Source: an uncultured Pelagibacteraceae bacterium (lineage in GTDB: Bacteria; Pseudomonadota; Alphaproteobacteria; Pelagibacterales; Pelagibacteraceae). Taken from it: 64,000 bases of DNA. The notes under the pieces are model-generated. The model had not been told where the DNA came from and searched no databases. It saw nothing but the letters and a program-made list of their open reading frames with translations. The translations under genes were made by a program, and so were the position numbers. Where the stretch lies: positions 1 to 64,000 of the forward strand of contig CACHCH010000004.1 in NCBI GenBank assembly GCA_902578255.1, read 5' to 3'. Shown piece after piece: positions 19,914 to 29,266 of the stretch; position 1 is the first letter of the stretch; every line of letters begins with the position of its first letter.

Positions 19914-20867
19914 ATGAAAAAAATTCTCATCACAAGAAGATTATTAAGATCTTGTGAGGATAAAGCTAAAGAAACATTTGAAGCAAATTTTAATTTAAAT
20001 GACGAATTATATTCTCAAAAAAATTTAATTGAGTTAAGCAAAGGACAAGATGGAATACTATCATCTTTGACTGATAAATTAGATGCTGAAACAATTAATC
20101 AACTTCCAGACTCTATAAAAATTATTTCCAATTTTGCAGTTGGATTTGGAAACATAGACTTAGAAGCCGCAAAGAATAGAGGCATTGCAGTAACAAATAC
20201 TCCAGATGTTCTAACTGATGCAACAGCTGAAATAGGAATGCTGTTAATATTAGGTGCTTGTAGACGAGCTGCTGAGGGAATTGAAAGTGCTAAAGAAGGT
20301 GGCTGGAAGTGGTCTGCAGATTATTTAATCGGTAAGCAATTAACAGGTGCCAGACTTGGAATACTTGGGATGGGGAGAATTGGTCAAAAAATTGCAAAAG
20401 TTGCTAAATCTTTAGGAATGATCATTCATTACCACAATAGATCTAAGTTAAGTGAAGATAAAGAAAACGAAGCAACTTACCACAACAATTTGAAAGACTT
20501 ACTGTCAGTATCAGATGTATTATCTGTTTGTTGTCCAGCCTCAAAAGAAACAATTGATATGATCAACAAAGATACAATTGAATATTTACCTAAAGGAGCA
20601 ATCGTCACAAATGTTGCTAGAGGAGATATAATAGACGACGAAGCTTTGATAGATGCTCTTGATCGAAGAAAAGTTTATGCGGTTGGATTAGACGTTTATA
20701 AAAATGAACCAAATTTAAATCCTGGATATCTTAAACATAAAAGCGCATTTATACTTCCACATTTAGGTAGTGCGACGAAAGAAACTCGAACAGCAATGGC
20801 TAATTTAGCAATAGATAATATTGATGAATTTTTTAAAACAGGTAACTGTAAAAATAAAGTTAATTAA
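19914..20867 (+). CDS. D-2-hydroxyacid dehydrogenase (glycerate/hydroxypyruvate reductase type)
   Basis: LGILGMGRIGQKIAK; VNVARGDIIDDEALIDAL; ILPHLGSAT. Confidence 0.93.
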   Translation: MKKILITRRLLRSCEDKAKETFEANFNLNDELYSQKNLIELSKGQDGILSSLTDKLDAETINQLPDSIKIISNFAVGFGNIDLEAAKNRGIAVTNTPDVLTDATAEIGMLLILGACRRAAEGIESAKEGGWKWSADYLIGKQLTGARLGILGMGRIGQKIAKVAKSLGMIIHYHNRSKLSEDKENEATYHNNLKDLLSVSDVLSVCCPASKETIDMINKDTIEYLPKGAIVTNVARGDIIDDEALIDALDRRKVYAVGLDVYKNEPNLNPGYLKHKSAFILPHLGSATKETRTAMANLAIDNIDEFFKTGNCKNKVN

Positions 20868-20979
20868 CAATCTGTAGTTGTATTGGTCAAATCTATTATT
20901 CATTAAAATTATTCTAAGCTGCTAGACTTATTTTTTAATTCAATCTACAATTTAAAAAAAAAAATTAAAGAGGGATATA

Positions 20980-22041
20980 ATGAAAGCACAGGTGTTACAC
21001 AAGTATGACCCGGAGATGAAAGAAAAGGTTTGGGTCACAGGTGAAGAGTTACCAAATCCAAAAATAGAGAAAGCCAGCGATGTAATTGTTAAAATTGGAG
21101 CTGCAGGTGTTTGTAGAACTGATTTACATATCATCGAGGGTGTTTGGAAACACATTACAGACCAAAATAATGATCTATTACCAATGGTTATGGGACATGA
21201 AAATGCTGGTTGGATAGAAGAAGTCGGTAAAGATGTTACAGGATTTAAAAAAGGGGATGCAGTTATTTTACACCCTAAAGTTTCTGGCACAGGAGGAACA
21301 TGTTTAGACTGCAGAAGAGGAAATGATATGCATGCGGAAGATCCTATCTTTGCAGGTTTGAATGTTAAACATGGAGGATATTCAGAATTACTTCAAACAA
21401 GTGTTAGAAATTTAATAAAAATTCCAAAAGTTCTTGGTCCAATAGATGTAGCTCCTTTTTCTGACGCTGGTTTGACGGCGTACAGAGTAGTGAAAAAAGC
21501 TACAAGACATCTTCTGCCTGGAGAAACTTGTGTAATTATAGGTGCTGGTGGATTAGGACATATAGCAATTCAATGTATGAAAGCGATGTGTGCTGCAAAT
21601 ATTATTGTAGTTGAAAAAGCTAAAGCACCTCTAGACCATGCAATGGAGCTTGGGGCAGATCATGGAGTTTTAATAGATGGTAATGAAATAGAGAAGGTAA
21701 AAGAGCTTACTAAAGGTAAAGGAGCAGAGGCTGTCATAGATTTTGTTGGTGAAAAAGGTTCAACACCAATGGGAATTAAAATGACCAAAGCAACCGGAAC
21801 ATTTTATATTGTAGGCTATGGTGAAGAAATAAGAGTTTTGGCGATTGATATGATCGATCAAGAGAAAAGTATAGTTGGAAGTCTTGTTGGTACATGGGCT
21901 GAATTATACGAATTAATGGAATTAGCTGACAAAGGTTTAGTTAAACTTTCTATGAAAGAATATAAACTTGAAGATGCTAACAAAGCTTTACATGACCTTA
22001 ATGATGGAAAGATTAAAGGTCGTGCTGTTTTGGTTCCATAA
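20980..22041 (+). CDS. Zinc-type alcohol dehydrogenase
   Basis: GVCRTDLHIIEG; GHENAGWIEEVG; IGAGGLGHIAIQ. Confidence 0.92.
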   Translation: MKAQVLHKYDPEMKEKVWVTGEELPNPKIEKASDVIVKIGAAGVCRTDLHIIEGVWKHITDQNNDLLPMVMGHENAGWIEEVGKDVTGFKKGDAVILHPKVSGTGGTCLDCRRGNDMHAEDPIFAGLNVKHGGYSELLQTSVRNLIKIPKVLGPIDVAPFSDAGLTAYRVVKKATRHLLPGETCVIIGAGGLGHIAIQCMKAMCAANIIVVEKAKAPLDHAMELGADHGVLIDGNEIEKVKELTKGKGAEAVIDFVGEKGSTPMGIKMTKATGTFYIVGYGEEIRVLAIDMIDQEKSIVGSLVGTWAELYELMELADKGLVKLSMKEYKLEDANKALHDLNDGKIKGRAVLVP

Positions 22042-22065
22042 TTAACAACAAAAAGAGGGGAAAAC

Positions 22066-23601
22066 ATGAAGACAATAAAAACTTACGTAGTAGCACTTAT
22101 CTCGGCTTTGTTGGTATTAAGTCCTGTTGCGTATGCTGATAAGTGGAGCGATCAGTTTCCACATATCAAGGCTACTGGAGATATTCCAGGCGAGTGTTCT
22201 TACGAGTCTATGTCAAAGAAAAATTACAAAGGTAAGACACTTAAAATAAACACACACGCTGTTCCAGTTATGGGGGAGCCAACAGCTTTACATGCTGAGC
22301 AATTTGCTAAACTTACAGGAGCAAAAGTTGATGTAACACATACACCTGCTGGTGATTTGTATGCAAAGGCGATGGTTCCATTTCAAGCAGGTCAAGCTCC
22401 GTATGATATAGTTTTTGGATTTTCAAACTTTATTAATGATTGGAAAAGATACTTAGAGCCAGTTCCAAAAAAATATGTTGAGATGAAACAAATGCAAGAC
22501 GTTACTCCATCTCACATTGGTATAGCATCTTGGGATGGTGTTATGTATCAGTTTCCAGTTGATGGTGACAGACACTATTTAAAATATAGAAAAGACGTGA
22601 TTGACAACCCTGAGTATCAAAAAAAATATAAAGCTGATACTGGTAAAGAGTTAAGAGTTCCACAAACATGGAAAGAGTATGGAGAAATGGCTGCGTACTT
22701 TAATGGTTGGGACTGGGATGGAGATGGCGAGAAAGAATATGGATCTGCAGAAGTTATGAAAAAAGATGACTTGATGTATGCAGCTTTTTATTCAAGATCT
22801 GCCGCTTACTCAAAAAATCCTAAAACTCCAGGTGGTTTTTTCTTTGATTTAAAAACTATGAAACCATTGATTAACAATCCAGGTTTTGTGGAAGCTTTAA
22901 CAGACTGGGTTGCAGCTACTAAATATGTTCCTCCAGGAGGAATAAACTTTGGTCTTGGTGATGAAATTGGATCATTTGGTGGAGGACAAACTTTGTTTAG
23001 TTTCTCATGGGATGATGCATTTGTTGCTGCTATGCAACCTGACAGCCCAATTAACAACAAAGTTGGTGCTGCTCAATTACCTGGTGCAATGAAAGTTTGG
23101 AATAGATCAACAAACTCTTGGGATGAAGGCTTTAACCAAGCTCCTTTCTTCGTATGGGGATGGGCAGTTGGTGTTGCTAAGAAAAGTAAAGAAAAAGAAA
23201 TGGCTTTTGATTACTTATGTTTCTTTGCAAACGAAGCAAATCACCAAGCTGACATAGGTATTGGTCGTTTTGGAGTTAACCCATTTAGAAATGATGACTT
23301 TAAAGCAGATGTTTGGACTCAAATTGGTTGGGATAAAGATATTGCCCAATCATATGTTGATACCCTAGCTCAGATGGAAGACAGTAAGAATAGAGTTTTT
23401 CCTTTGAGAGTTCCAGGTACATTTGAGTTTAATGCTGCATTAGCTACAGCAGCTGCAAAAGCTTTAGCTGGTCAGCTATCACCACAAGCTGCCTTAGACG
23501 AAGCTGCTAAGCAGTGGGAAGATATACTTAATAGAGTAGGAAAAGATAATGTAAGAGCGGCTTACTCTGTTGGTGTAGCAATGGAAGATAATAAGCTTTA
23601 A
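22066..23601 (+). CDS. ABC transporter extracellular solute-binding protein (family 1)
   Basis: Signal peptide; TALHAEQFAKLTGAKVDVTHTPAGDLY; upstream of two permeases and two ATPases. Confidence 0.9.
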   Translation: MKTIKTYVVALISALLVLSPVAYADKWSDQFPHIKATGDIPGECSYESMSKKNYKGKTLKINTHAVPVMGEPTALHAEQFAKLTGAKVDVTHTPAGDLYAKAMVPFQAGQAPYDIVFGFSNFINDWKRYLEPVPKKYVEMKQMQDVTPSHIGIASWDGVMYQFPVDGDRHYLKYRKDVIDNPEYQKKYKADTGKELRVPQTWKEYGEMAAYFNGWDWDGDGEKEYGSAEVMKKDDLMYAAFYSRSAAYSKNPKTPGGFFFDLKTMKPLINNPGFVEALTDWVAATKYVPPGGINFGLGDEIGSFGGGQTLFSFSWDDAFVAAMQPDSPINNKVGAAQLPGAMKVWNRSTNSWDEGFNQAPFFVWGWAVGVAKKSKEKEMAFDYLCFFANEANHQADIGIGRFGVNPFRNDDFKADVWTQIGWDKDIAQSYVDTLAQMEDSKNRVFPLRVPGTFEFNAALATAAAKALAGQLSPQAALDEAAKQWEDILNRVGKDNVRAAYSVGVAMEDNKL

Positions 23602-23608
23602 AAATACT

Positions 23609-23635
23609 TTGTGGCCGTCATAACGACGGCCACAA
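23609..23635 (+). promoter_or_regulatory. Perfect 11-bp hairpin TTGTGGCCGTC-ATAAC-GACGGCCACAA without U tract
   Basis: Arms read directly; lies between SBP stop and permease start. Confidence 0.85.
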
Positions 23636-23660
23636 CTAACAAATTCCAAAAATTACAATT

Positions 23661-24527
23661 ATGAATTTTAAGCACAAGTACGTTTTTTTATTTCCTGGCT
23701 TGTTTGTGCTTATAGGAATCCTTATTTTTCCTATTATTTTTACCATTAGATTAAGTTTATCGGGTTGGAATAGCTACACGCCTGAAATGAATTTTATAGG
23801 AATTACAAATTACATAAGACTTTTTACTGACGACCCAAGATTTTGGGAGTCTTTTTTTAGACTGAGTTTTTTATCAGTTACTACTGTTATTCTTCAATAT
23901 ATCATTGGTTTTGCACTAGCGCTTATAGTTTGGAGAGAAATTAAATTTAAAAGATTCTTCAGAGTTATTTTTTTAATTCCTATGATGACTACGCCTGTCA
24001 TTATGACAGTAATTTGGAGAACGTTTTTTCATGAGTCCCTCGGTCCCGTAAATGATCTTTTAGGAAACTTAGGAGTGGAGCCTATATTATGGCTCAGTGA
24101 TCCAGTTATTGCTAAATTTACTGTTATTATTGTTGAAGTTTGGCAGTGGACCCCATTTATGTTTTTATTGTTACTTGCAGGCTTATTATCTTTGCCCAAA
24201 GAACCTTTTTTAGCTGCAGCTATAGATGGCGCAAGTCCTTTTAGAAAGTTTGTATATGTTACATTTCCATTAATGGCTCCAATCTCAATTGGGGCAATTA
24301 TTATTAGATTAATTGAAGCCTCAAAAATAATGGATACAGTTTTTGTTTTGACTTCTGGAGGACCGGGTACTGCAACAGAGACTTCAAGTTTTTATATTTA
24401 CATCAAAGGCTTGAGGGAGTTTCAAATGGGTTATGCTGCAACACTTTCTTTTACTTATTTAGTTATAATGATCATAAGTTTAACGATCATAGCAAAAGTT
24501 TTAACAAAATTAATGATTAAAAAATAA
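23661..24527 (+). CDS. ABC transporter permease (MalF-like)
   Basis: Multi-TM; EPFLAAAIDGASPFRKFVYVTFPLMAP EAA loop. Confidence 0.93.
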   Translation: MNFKHKYVFLFPGLFVLIGILIFPIIFTIRLSLSGWNSYTPEMNFIGITNYIRLFTDDPRFWESFFRLSFLSVTTVILQYIIGFALALIVWREIKFKRFFRVIFLIPMMTTPVIMTVIWRTFFHESLGPVNDLLGNLGVEPILWLSDPVIAKFTVIIVEVWQWTPFMFLLLLAGLLSLPKEPFLAAAIDGASPFRKFVYVTFPLMAPISIGAIIIRLIEASKIMDTVFVLTSGGPGTATETSSFYIYIKGLREFQMGYAATLSFTYLVIMIISLTIIAKVLTKLMIKK

Positions 24528-25375
24528 TGGAAAAACTCTACAAATTTTTAAAATATACTTTTATTATTCTCTGGACAGTTTTTATTGTGGCGCCTTTTCT
24601 GTGGGCTATTTCTACATCTTTTAAAGACTTCCAGTCAGTAAATAGTAAGGTTACCTATATTCCTTGGTTAGATTTTGAACCAACACTTGAAGGATGGCGT
24701 GTATTAGTTAAGTCACCTGCAAGAGGTGGAGTAGATATTGTTGAACCTTACTTTAATAGTCTTTTTGTAACATGCACTGCAAGTTTAATAAGTATAGTTT
24801 TAGGAACTTTGGCAGCTTATGCTCTATCAAGATTTACTTTTAAAGCTGGTTTTGTGAGAAATAACGATATTACTTTCTTTTTTATATCGCAAAGAATAAT
24901 GCCGCCGATTGTTTTATCGATACCCTTCTTTATATTTTTAAGCACGATTGGATTATTAGATAGTCTAATAGGACTAGTAGTAGTTTATATTGTTCTATTA
25001 ATGCCTATAGCAGTTTGGATTATGGTAGATTTTTTTAACAGAGTTCCAAAAGAGTTAGATGAAACTGCATTGATAGACGGATGCAATCCTTACCAGGCAT
25101 TCTATAAAGTTGTGCTGCCAAACTCTATACCAGGACTAATTGTTGCGGGTATGTTTTGTATTATATTTGGTTGGATAGATTTTTTCTTTGCATTTATTTT
25201 AACATTTACAGAAGTACAGTTATTACCTGTAAAAGTTGTAGCACTTAATTCTTCAATTACACCGTGGTGGAGCTTATCAGCGTCTGCCTTAATATCTGTT
25301 GCGCCTCTAATCATAGTCGCTTTTGTTGTCGAGAGATATTTATCTAAAGGAAATTTATCTGGAGCATTAAAATAA
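24527..25375 (+). CDS. ABC transporter permease (MalG-like)
   Basis: Multi-TM; KELDETALIDGCNPYQAFYKVVLPNSIPG EAA loop. Confidence 0.93.
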   Translation: MEKLYKFLKYTFIILWTVFIVAPFLWAISTSFKDFQSVNSKVTYIPWLDFEPTLEGWRVLVKSPARGGVDIVEPYFNSLFVTCTASLISIVLGTLAAYALSRFTFKAGFVRNNDITFFFISQRIMPPIVLSIPFFIFLSTIGLLDSLIGLVVVYIVLLMPIAVWIMVDFFNRVPKELDETALIDGCNPYQAFYKVVLPNSIPGLIVAGMFCIIFGWIDFFFAFILTFTEVQLLPVKVVALNSSITPWWSLSASALISVAPLIIVAFVVERYLSKGNLSGALK

Positions 25376-26454
25376 TGAATTTAATCGGAGAAAATATAAC
25401 TTACAAGCCAGACGATCAGTTTCATCTAAACGATGTTTCATTTAATTTTAAAAAAGGAAATTTGTATACTATCTTAGGAAGAACTTTATCTGGAAAAACT
25501 ACATTTTTAAAAACAATTGCTGGTTTGCTAAACCCTGATAGTGGAAATTTATCATTTGAAGATAATGATTTTATCAAAATACCTGTGTGGGAAAGAAATG
25601 TAGCAATGGTTTATCAACAATTTATTAATTATCCTCATCTAAATGTATATGAGAATATAATTTTCCCGCTTAAACAACGGAAAATAAGCGAAGATCAAAT
25701 AAAGAAGGATGTAGAAGAAGCGCTTAAAACTGTAGGATTAGTTGGTTTCGAAAATAGGAAAATTCAAGAACTATCTGGAGGACAGCAACAAAGAGTTGCT
25801 TTAGCGAGATCATTAGCAAAAAAAGCAAAAATATTATTACTGGATGAACCATTAGTTAATTTAGATTACAAATTAAGAGAACAATTAAGAGAAGAATTTA
25901 AAAGAATATTCACACAAGGTTTATCTGAAGATACTATTTTAATCTACTCTACTACTGACCCACAAGAAGTCATGGAATTAAATGGCGAGGTGATAGTGTT
26001 AGATGAGGGTAAAGTTTTACAAAAAGGACCTGCAAAAGAAATTTTTGAAAATCCTAGAACTTTAAAGGTGGCTGAAATTTCAAATGATCCACCAATGAAT
26101 ATTTTGAAGGGAACAAAAAATTCTGAAAAACTAAGTTTTGAAAATATTTTAATTAATTCTCCTTCCCATTTTAAAAATTTAAGTGACCAAGGTTATAATT
26201 TTGGGATTAGGGCCTCAGAAATAAAATTAGATGATCAAGGTGAAGAGTTTGAAATAGAACTTGCTGAAATTAGTGGTTCAGAAACTTTATTGCATTTAAA
26301 AAAGGGAGAGTCAAAAGTGATAGCTCTTATTGAAGAAGTTATGAATTTTAAAATTCACGAAAAAGTAAAAATTAAATTTAATGAAAATAAATTATATGCT
26401 TTTGATCAAAATGAAGAATTAGTTTCTTCACCTTATGGAGTATCTCATGGCTAA
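25375..26454 (+). CDS. ABC transporter ATP-binding protein A (intact LSGGQ, H-loop His replaced)
   Basis: GRTLSGKT Walker A, LSGGQQQRVALARSL, LLLDEP, YSTTDPQEVM in place of YVTHDQ. Confidence 0.92.
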   Translation: MNLIGENITYKPDDQFHLNDVSFNFKKGNLYTILGRTLSGKTTFLKTIAGLLNPDSGNLSFEDNDFIKIPVWERNVAMVYQQFINYPHLNVYENIIFPLKQRKISEDQIKKDVEEALKTVGLVGFENRKIQELSGGQQQRVALARSLAKKAKILLLDEPLVNLDYKLREQLREEFKRIFTQGLSEDTILIYSTTDPQEVMELNGEVIVLDEGKVLQKGPAKEIFENPRTLKVAEISNDPPMNILKGTKNSEKLSFENILINSPSHFKNLSDQGYNFGIRASEIKLDDQGEEFEIELAEISGSETLLHLKKGESKVIALIEEVMNFKIHEKVKIKFNENKLYAFDQNEELVSSPYGVSHG

Positions 26455-27523
26455 AATTGAGTTATCAAATATTTCCCATACTTATAATCCAAACGACACT
26501 AATCCAACTTATGCACTTAATCCGTTTTCTATGACTTGGGAAAATGGAAAAAGATACGCAATTTTAGGACCATCTGGTTGTGGAAAAACCACAATGTTAA
26601 ATATCGTTTCAGGATTAGTTAAACCATCAAAAGGAAAAATTTTATTTGATGAAAATGATGTTACAGACCTAATAACGGAAGAGAGAAATATAGCTCAAGT
26701 CTTTCAATTTCCAGTCATTTATAACACCATGACAGTTTATGATAATTTAGCTTTCCCATTAAGATGTAGAAATTTTACAGATCAAAAAATTGAAGATAGG
26801 GTAAAATCAGTTTCAGATACTCTTAGATTGTCGTCTTTTTTAAATTCACCAGCAAGAAAACTAACTGCCGACCAAAAGCAACTTATATCTCTTGGAAGAG
26901 GATTAGTAAGAGAGGATGTTGCGGGTGTCTTAATGGATGAACCACTAACTGTAATTGATCCGGATTTAAAATTTAGATTAAGAAGAAATTTAAAGGAAAT
27001 TAATGAACAATATAAAACTACATTAGTTTATGTCACTCACGATCAAAATGAGGCAATGACATTTGCTGACAATATAATTGTGATGGATCAAGGTGAAATA
27101 GTTCAAGTAGGACTTCCAAAAGACTTATTTGAAAAACCAAGAACTACATTTGTTGGATATTTTATAGGTTCCCCTGCTATGAATTTGTTTAATTCTGAAA
27201 TTCTTTCGAATAATTCAATAAAATTTAATAATGATACCATTAAAACAAAAACTGACTTGTCAAAAATTAAAGATAAGAATGTAAAACTGGGAATACGATC
27301 AGAATTCATTAAAATTGCAACTGATCAAAAAGAAAATATTGTTAGTGTTAAAGTAACAAGAGTTGAGGATTTTGGAAATTTTAAACTCATAACTGGTAAA
27401 GCTGGCGATTTAGAGATTAAGTCTAAAATTGAGAGAGAAATTCCAATATCAATGGAGGAACTAAAACTTCATTTACCTGCAGAAAAATGTTGTATCTACT
27501 CTAACGAAATGCTTGTTAATTAA
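26435..27523 (+). CDS. ABC transporter ATP-binding protein B (intact H-loop, degenerate signature LTADQ)
   Basis: GPSGCGKT Walker A, KLTADQKQLISLGRGL, VLMDEP, YVTHDQNEAM. Confidence 0.92.
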   Translation: MEYLMAKIELSNISHTYNPNDTNPTYALNPFSMTWENGKRYAILGPSGCGKTTMLNIVSGLVKPSKGKILFDENDVTDLITEERNIAQVFQFPVIYNTMTVYDNLAFPLRCRNFTDQKIEDRVKSVSDTLRLSSFLNSPARKLTADQKQLISLGRGLVREDVAGVLMDEPLTVIDPDLKFRLRRNLKEINEQYKTTLVYVTHDQNEAMTFADNIIVMDQGEIVQVGLPKDLFEKPRTTFVGYFIGSPAMNLFNSEILSNNSIKFNNDTIKTKTDLSKIKDKNVKLGIRSEFIKIATDQKENIVSVKVTRVEDFGNFKLITGKAGDLEIKSKIEREIPISMEELKLHLPAEKCCIYSNEMLVN

Positions 27524-27525
27524 AA

Positions 27526-29103
27526 TTAATACCCAGATGCATATCCATCTTTTCTAGGATCCGAACCTCCAATTAATTTACCTTTTTTTCTGTCTATTTG
27601 GATTGCTTGACCTCCACCATGTGGATCATTAGTAAATTCTACTTTATGGCCAATTGCTTCAAGTTTACTTTTTATATCCTCGCTTATTTCTTTTTCGAGT
27701 TTGTAGATATTATTGAAATGAAATGCTCTTGGATAAGAAATGGCTTCTTGGGGAGTCATATTAAAGTCAAAAATATTATTAAATACATGCACTTGTCCAA
27801 CGGGTTGATATTGACCACCCATTACTCCAAATGAAAGTACGGTTTTATTATCATTGTTTAAAGCTAAACCTGGGATAATAGTGTGTAATGGTCTTTTGCC
27901 ACCTTCAATACAGTTTGGATGATCTTTTTCTATTCTAAAATTAGTTCCTCTATTGTGAAATAAGATACCTGACTTGTTAGATGTAATCCCACTTCCAAAC
28001 GAGTAACAAATAGAATTTATAATGGAGACAGAATTTAAATCCTTGTCAACCACTGTTAAGTATACAGTTTCAGGATGATTTGGAATCCTTAGGTCATTGA
28101 TTTTATAACATTTGTTTAAAGATATATTATTAAATATTTCTTGAATATTTTGTTCACTTAGAATTTTTTCTAGATCAATACTTATAAAATTTGGGTCTGC
28201 AATATTCTCTTCTCTTATTTTATAACATAATTTTGTTACTTCGGCTTCAAGATGGAACCTTTCAACACTATCAGGATTAAATTTATTTATTTTTAATTTC
28301 TCTAACAGCTTTAACATTAATAAAACAGTTACACCTGGTCCGTTAGGGGGGCATTGGTGAACAGACATATCTTTAAAATTCGAGGATATAGTTTTAGATT
28401 TTAAAGTTTTTTGAATTGAAAAATCTTCAATTGAATGTAGTCCTCCAATTTCATTTAAGCTCTCTACCATATCCTGAGCTATTGAACCTTGATAAAATTC
28501 CTTTATTCCATTTCTTTTGATTAATTTTAGAGTATTAGCTAAAGGAATATTTTTTCTGAGTTCATTATTTTTATAAACTTTTCCATTATTTAAATATAAG
28601 TTTTTAGTAATTTTATGATTATTTAATTTTTTAAATGACTTTTCCCAAGCTTCAGAAACTTTTTTAGTTATTTTATATCCACTCTCAGCATAATTAATCG
28701 AATTTAAAAATAACTCCTCAAAGTCTAATTTGCCATGCTCGTTGTGAATAGTTTTCCAAGCATCAAGAGCTCCAGGAATAGTTACTGAATGAGGTGTTGT
28801 CAGTTCTATTTTGTCTATGTTTTTACTTTCAAAAAATTCAAAGTTAGCTTTTTTAGGAGCAATACCTGATCCATTGTATGAAATTGGATCTTTATTTTCC
28901 ATTTTAACTATTGCAAAACAATCACCACCAATACCAGTTGAATTTGGTTCCACGACTGATAAGCAAATTGATGCTGCAATTGCAGCATCTACTGCATTCC
29001 CACCTTTTTTTAGAATATTAAGAGCCTCTTCCGTTGCGAGTGGGTGTGAAGTAGCGGCCATTGCATTTGGAGATATAGAGTCTGAATTTTTGTTAGATTT
29101 CAT
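27526..29103 (-). CDS. Gamma-glutamyltransferase family Ntn hydrolase (HpxW/YwrD-like)
   Basis: AMAATSHPLATEEALNILKKGGNAVDAAIAAS; ETVYLTVVDKDLNSVSIINSICYSFGSGI; GGQYQPVGQVH. Confidence 0.9.
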   Translation of the reverse strand: MKSNKNSDSISPNAMAATSHPLATEEALNILKKGGNAVDAAIAASICLSVVEPNSTGIGGDCFAIVKMENKDPISYNGSGIAPKKANFEFFESKNIDKIELTTPHSVTIPGALDAWKTIHNEHGKLDFEELFLNSINYAESGYKITKKVSEAWEKSFKKLNNHKITKNLYLNNGKVYKNNELRKNIPLANTLKLIKRNGIKEFYQGSIAQDMVESLNEIGGLHSIEDFSIQKTLKSKTISSNFKDMSVHQCPPNGPGVTVLLMLKLLEKLKINKFNPDSVERFHLEAEVTKLCYKIREENIADPNFISIDLEKILSEQNIQEIFNNISLNKCYKINDLRIPNHPETVYLTVVDKDLNSVSIINSICYSFGSGITSNKSGILFHNRGTNFRIEKDHPNCIEGGKRPLHTIIPGLALNNDNKTVLSFGVMGGQYQPVGQVHVFNNIFDFNMTPQEAISYPRAFHFNNIYKLEKEISEDIKSKLEAIGHKVEFTNDPHGGGQAIQIDRKKGKLIGGSDPRKDGYASGY

Positions 29104-29266
29104 TAATAAACTCTATAGAATTAATTTAATTTAATACAAATAATTAAAATACAATCTGGAATTGAATAAATCGTCATTAGGGGCAAAACGTCCGACTTTT
29201 TAGAAAGACTCTATTGTGAATCTATGTTTAACTTCGCGCAGTTAATTAACTAGAGGAGAGAACAAA

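Noticed and set aside
28811-29134. Plus-strand 107-aa ORF
   Set aside because: Antisense to the N-terminus of the GGT-family gene; shadow ORF.
29240-29251. Palindrome AGTTAATTAACT upstream of the TRAP SBP
   Set aside because: AT-only-type palindromes of this size are expected in AT-rich DNA; no second copy or known operator to support it.
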